DNA from: Cherax quadricarinatus
Lineage: Eukaryota; Arthropoda; Malacostraca; Decapoda; Parastacidae
Reading direction: 5' to 3'
Assembly (NCBI RefSeq): GCF_038502225.1
Contig: NC_091292.1
Span: forward strand, 44,689,728 to 44,753,727
Length of the DNA stretch: 64,000 nt
A model generated the notes under the pieces. That model saw only the letters and a list, made by a program, of their open reading frames with translations, was not told the DNA's origin and did no database searches. The number at the start of each line of letters is the position of its first letter. Positions within the stretch are counted from its first letter, which is position 1. A program made the position numbers and the translations under genes. Below are positions 60,801-64,000 of the stretch, in pieces.

Positions 60801-62491
60801 CCTTCCATCCAGGAGACAAGGTGTTGGTGCAGGAACCTATACCTGGCCACACCTTGAAAGCTAGATTTACGGGACCTATGCAGATAGTAAGTAGATTATC
60901 TGATTTAAATTATGTGGTAGCTCCCATTGATAAGACCTCAAAAACAAAAACTTACCACATAAATCAAATCAAGGCCTTTCATACACCAGATAAAGTCCCA
61001 GTAATGACTCTGTCCTCTACCTCTGAGGACGACTCTGACTCTTTGCACTCTATCTCTGAAATTAATACTAAACTTTCAAATTCTGTCCTCCTCAAGGATC
61101 CTAGCCCGTTAATGGATGGATTATCTGAAATACAAGCAACCAATTTAACTGAGCTTCTACAGTCATATCCTAATATTTTTTCGGATGTGCCGAAAAAATG
61201 TACGTTAGGTTACCATGATGTAGATGTGGGAAAATCTAAACCAATTAAACTCTCCCCCTACAGAGCTAATCCTGAAAAGCAAAGGTTACTTCAGCAGGAA
61301 GTAGACTTCTTGTTAGAACATGGTTTAGTGGAGGAGTCATCTAGTCCATGGGCTTCACCGTGCATCCTAGTAAAGAAGGCTGATGGAGGGTTTCGTATGT
61401 GCACAGACTACCGTAAAGTGAACGAGGTCACAATTACAGATGCTTACCCTCTTCCTCGTCTGGATGACGTAATTGACTTTGTGGGTAAGGCTACTTTTGT
61501 GTCCAAATTAGATCTCCTTAAAGGTTACTATCAGGTACCTTTGACAGATAAGGCGAAGGAAATCTCTGCCTTCGTAATTCCAGGAGGTCATTATCAGTAT
61601 ACAGTTACCCCCTTCGGAATGAAAAATTCCCCCTCTTCATTCCAGAAACTCATCCATCAGGCTATTAAAGGACTTGAAGGCACGGCAGCATACCTAGATG
61701 ATATTGTTGTGGTGTCTGATACTTGGGATCAACACCTACTTAGACTTAAAGCTCTGTTTGAGACCTTTAAGAATTCCCAATTAACAGTTAATTTATCTAA
61801 ATCTTCCTTTGGCCAGGCCACTATCACTTTTCTAGGCCATGAAGTAGGTAGTGGTAATGTTGCACCTAAACTTGCTAAAGTTCTTTCGATTAAAGATTAT
61901 CCAGTTCCTCATGATAGGAAATCTCTTCAACGTTTCCTAGGCATGATAGGATTTTACAGAAGATTCTGTAAGAATTTCTCAGATATTGTAGCCCCTCTTA
62001 CCTCTCTTACCAGTCATAAAGTTCCCTTTAATTGGACGTCAGATTGTAACACTGCTTTTAATAAAGCAAAAAGATTATTGTGCTCTGCACCCATTCTCCT
62101 GTCTCCAGACTTCTCCAAACCTTTTTCATTACAGGTTGATGCTTGTGAGTCTGGGGTTGGGGCGGTACTATTACAAATCGGGAACAAGGAGTTGCAGCCT
62201 GTAGCATACTTTTCAGCTAAGTTCCAGCCACATCAGAGAGCTTACTCTACCATTGAAAAAGAAGCCCTCGCGCTGGTAATGGCTTTGGAGCATTTCGATG
62301 TTTATGTGGGCCAGACATCGCAGGTGGTCACAGTCTACAGTGATCACAACCCGTTAGTCTATCTCCAAGCCATGAAGAATCACAACACAAGGCTTATGCG
62401 TTGGACGCTCAGGCTGCAGCCCTATAACTTCAAAATTCGTTACATTGCCGGCAAAGAAAATGTGTTGGCAGACTCTTTGTCAAGAGTCTAG
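57893..62491 (+). CDS. Gag-Pol polyprotein of a Gmr1-like Gypsy element (integrase before RT)
   Basis: One 1532-codon frame. N-terminal helical SAP-like segment (about 20-57), charged coiled coil (about 105-135), Gag, CCHC knuckle CFRCNKVGHISSNC (about 398-411), protease FRDTGAYCSLV (about 460-470). Integrase follows: HHCC zinc region (about 692-735, CCRECQQ), catalytic D in LIIDCVG (about 764), SDQGTNF (about 823), ALERFHQ (about 858), GPY/F-like RFTGPM (about 991). Then RT: PILVKK-like SPCILVKKADGGFRMCTDYR (about 1155), SKLDLLKGYYQ, PFGMKNSP, YLDDIVV (about 1266); RNase H from FSLQVDACESG (about 1410) to NVLADSLSRV. No frameshift or stop; all catalytic residues are present, so it may be functional. 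Start at 57893 is the first in-frame ATG after the leader. Confidence 0.95.
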   Translation: MPPRRVRRLVSAYTLHNLPKLSLQRCWQIARSIGIPYKRTLTAAQLRSLIADILIEEEMAHQTPPSTGARAKTTMFSQEEDDTPTEQNGQYSAHGLSQGESASLALQLAKINLEQTREQRAFAREEFDRERERRQFSHSVNDFSLQKAVQLVPRFNEAEPEQFFESFENQARALRWPEQHWAALVHTALLGKAQEFTSVLTDAEFSDYQVVKTTVLGAYTCIPAKYRKTFKLNRRQLGQSLVDFVRQQTKAFTSWYKASGVSNFEELVQLILIDNLLESVGPEVRVFLQDRDLTTALEAARLADTFETNRSLSERSRLSFQQSGVSRDRQHWRMKCQPEGERLRHPTKSPGEPRFSTYGPPAERQTTYGASRQQYPERHQPERHHLQRHQGVKGKPVVCFRCNKVGHISSNCPQKPQPIGKISNIPSNMSPREVEKGMAPYYCESLISLQEHSEPTKVNTFRDTGAYCSLVREGILPLSENTSLNSSVLLEAYGGAIYSVPLHKIYVQCKYYTGYLTVGISKGFPMKNAMLLLGNNITTVTSCPEPIMINASPVLAITRATSQGLSGENVDLSLDDSDLGIATLFYETHRPESRKSSEQTPIKPSYSQVAGLPDVSVSMPEGLSFREEQRKDPSLKFTFEAAMGKSSLGHPVKYEVKNDYLVCTETGKETEGRQLYDRLVVPTKYRPQILNIAHNTSSGGHLGITKTLYRITKEFYWPTLKKDVKNHIRCCRECQQVGKPGHSIKPAPLQPIPADGEPFADLIIDCVGPLPKSKSGNQYLFTIMDKVTRYPEAIPMRSINTKAILKALTKFISCFGIPKTIQSDQGTNFTAKAFREVLTRLGIIHNLSTAYHPQSQGALERFHQTLKTMMRSFCMHFPTDWDESLPLLLFSVRETVQESTGYSPFELIFGHNVRGPLRVLKEGWMGEDVSSALYNPSSRLQVARELATANLKIAQSKMKQRYDKSAQFRSFHPGDKVLVQEPIPGHTLKARFTGPMQIVSRLSDLNYVVAPIDKTSKTKTYHINQIKAFHTPDKVPVMTLSSTSEDDSDSLHSISEINTKLSNSVLLKDPSPLMDGLSEIQATNLTELLQSYPNIFSDVPKKCTLGYHDVDVGKSKPIKLSPYRANPEKQRLLQQEVDFLLEHGLVEESSSPWASPCILVKKADGGFRMCTDYRKVNEVTITDAYPLPRLDDVIDFVGKATFVSKLDLLKGYYQVPLTDKAKEISAFVIPGGHYQYTVTPFGMKNSPSSFQKLIHQAIKGLEGTAAYLDDIVVVSDTWDQHLLRLKALFETFKNSQLTVNLSKSSFGQATITFLGHEVGSGNVAPKLAKVLSIKDYPVPHDRKSLQRFLGMIGFYRRFCKNFSDIVAPLTSLTSHKVPFNWTSDCNTAFNKAKRLLCSAPILLSPDFSKPFSLQVDACESGVGAVLLQIGNKELQPVAYFSAKFQPHQRAYSTIEKEALALVMALEHFDVYVGQTSQVVTVYSDHNPLVYLQAMKNHNTRLMRWTLRLQPYNFKIRYIAGKENVLADSLSRV

Positions 62492-62787
62492 TTTAATATT
62501 TTATTTAGGTTAGGATGTATTTGTGGTAACCCCCCTTTCAAGCTCTTTTTTTTATCCCCTGATGTGGGGGTTTTTTTTAGTGAGGGGATACGGGCTACCG
62601 TCCGCTTGTATCTTGGACCTATGTTGGCTTATCTGACTGCTGTCTCACTCTGAGTTTAGGGTTTGGCTTTCAGGCACTAGGAAAGCTGAGCTCTATCTAA
62701 GAGTTGGATGGTGGAGAGGATAGGCGGTCCCATTATTTTGTGCCATGGCGGCACGGTTACCACTGGGAGGTGGCAGCCTAATCCTGA

Positions 62788-62806
62788 GCCTTCTCGGGGG
62801 TGGGGG
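62788..62806 (+). promoter_or_regulatory. Polypurine tract
   Basis: GGGGGTGGGGG immediately before TGTGG of the 3' LTR, the expected plus-strand priming site. 62492-62787 is non-coding. Confidence 0.75.
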
Positions 62807-63226
62807 TGTGGCATGCAAAGAGTACGTAACCTTTATTCGGCGCATGGACACACCCTCATTTACAGGCTATCTCCCCCAACCAGCGAACCAGGTTGCTAAG
62901 AGTTGATGATGGGGCCCCATCGTTCAACTAGTGACCAGGTTCTAGCCAATAAGAAGGTGGGATTGACAATCGCAGAGGTTATGTGGATACCGCTCTCCTG
63001 TCTGCCCTTGTCATTCCCACTCTAGAGCTGGTTGAAGCACGGTCTGCTATCTTGTGGCTTCTATTTCTGCCTTGCTTTCCGTGGAGTGCACTATATTTAT
63101 CACTGTACATAGTGTACATATTGCTGTTATAATTGGTGAAGGATAATATAAGTCTAAACTTTTTCTACTGTGTTTATTTGCTCCCATTACACCTGGGATA
63201 ACAGGCCATTTGAAATCCTAGGTTGT

Positions 63227-63229
<3 letters not shown>
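62807..63229 (+). mobile_element. 3' LTR of Gmr1-like Gypsy retrotransposon
   Basis: About 423 bp, nearly identical to the 5' LTR. The right flank is (TA)n as on the left, so the target duplication cannot be read. Confidence 0.92.

Positions 63230-63293
<64 letters not shown>
63230..63293. repeat. (TA)n microsatellite
   Basis: Continuation of the TA array into which the LTR element inserted; leads into MITE copy 6. Confidence 0.96.
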
Positions 63294-63297
<4 letters not shown>

Positions 63298-63683
63298 GTG
63301 CCAACTAGGCAGAACTTGCGATCTTGGCTTAAATAGCAACGCTCACCTTGCCATATAGGACAAGTGAAAATTTGTGTATGCAATAATTTCGCCAAAATCA
63401 TTCTGAACCTAACGAAAAAAATATATTTGATTGTGTTTGTTTAGTACTAAATTATTGTCAACGTTTTTAAAATATATTTAGTTGGGTTAGGCTAAAATAA
63501 ATTGTTCTTGTTATAATAAGGTTAGGTAAGTTTTCTAAGATTCTTTTGGTGCAAAATTAAAATTTTTTACATTAACGTTAATGAAAAAAATATATCTTTA
63601 AACGTATAAGAGAAAATTTTAGAAAGGACTTAATTTTAAATGAGTTCTTGCTAATTGACCAGTTTTACATATTCGGCACGACA
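63294..63683 (+). mobile_element. CGTGCCGAATA MITE, copy 6
   Basis: 390 bp, left TGTCGTGCCAACTAGGCAGA, right ACATATTCGGCACGACA. Left flank (TA)n, right flank only TATAT before the RTE end. Confidence 0.88.
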
Positions 63684-63689
63684 TATATC

Positions 63690-64000
63690 AATGTCTTTGC
63701 AGAGGCGCTCAGATACGACAGTTTAGACGTCCCTCCAAACTGCCAATATTCTAAAGCCACCCTCTAGAGTGCAGTCATTGTACCTCCCATTTCCAGGACT
63801 CAAGTCCGAAAAACCGGTTTCACTGAGTCCCTTCACAAAATGTTACCCTGCCCACACTCCAACAGCTCGTCAGTTCCCAAAATCCTTCGTCTCCATTCAC
63901 TCCTATCTAACATGCTCACGCACGCTTGCTGGAAGCCCAAGCCCCTCGCCCACAAAACCTCCTCTACCCCCTCCCTCCAACCTTTTTGGGGACGACCCCT
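63690..64000 (-). pseudogene. RTE-clade LINE, copy 3, 3' end (cut by window edge)
   Basis: Minus strand: C-terminal ORF2 codons (WREGVEEVLWARGLGFQQAC-like, about 63905-63990) and the 3' UTR with GAAATGGGAGGTACAATGAC and CTCTGCAAAGACATTG. Matches copies at 38.8 and 48.4 kb. Confidence 0.75.

Overview
This window is eukaryotic repeat DNA, and I found no host gene I could defend. Every substantial coding stretch belongs to a transposable element. The organism is probably a decapod crustacean, with crayfish plausible: the tRNA-derived SINE at 21.8-22.1 kb, the very long (TA)n and (CA)n arrays, and the mix of CR1/L2-like, RTE and Penelope-like elements fit. That assignment is inference from repeat content only.

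Layout. 1-5.2 kb: broken copies of a CR1/L2-like LINE (LINE-A here), interrupted by a 399-bp foldback element and a hAT-type element. 5.2-13.8 kb: several foldback elements, a degraded second LINE family (LINE-B), a hAT MITE with a perfect 8-bp target duplication, and a 1.2-kb solo LTR. 14-17.2 kb: minisatellites (19 bp, 21 bp and looser units). 17.3-21.2 kb: degraded LINE-A. 21.8-34.1 kb: a nested pile in which a minus-strand Tc1/mariner-like transposase is split by LINE-B copies, a Penelope-like element (PLE) and a tandem 378-bp repeat. 34.1-44 kb: (TA)n arrays alternating with a 390-bp MITE, a LINE with a restriction-like endonuclease, a PLE remnant and an RTE copy. 45-47.6 kb: a roughly 2-kb CTG/CAG field between ACT/ATT tracts. 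48.2-51 kb: a second RTE copy. 51-57 kb: foldbacks, MITEs, SINE-like units and microsatellites. 57.1-63.2 kb: a nearly intact LTR retrotransposon. 63.3-64 kb: another MITE and an RTE 3' end cut by the window edge.

The most interesting system is a set of short motifs that look like hammerhead self-cleaving ribozymes: a CUGANGA-type box, a perfect or near-perfect stem II, GAAA, then a very short or palindromic stem III. They occur at about 20 places in at least five sequence families, mostly at the ends of palindromic foldback insertions with 13-16 bp target duplications. They also flank PLE coding sequence at 25.5-27.6 kb and 37.9-38.6 kb. At 32.6-34.05 kb three direct 378-bp units and one inverted unit each carry one intact motif, the arrangement of a retrozyme. 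Hammerheads in Penelope-like elements and metazoan retrozymes are known classes; the particular families, the stem I covariation and the paired C3-G8 to U3-A8 change seen here may not be. No folding or database search was run.

The second notable element is the LTR retrotransposon at 57.1-63.2 kb. Its single 1532-codon ORF places integrase before reverse transcriptase and RNase H, the reverse of ordinary Gypsy elements and the order of the Gmr1-like group. Its two LTRs are about 99% alike, so the insertion is fairly young.
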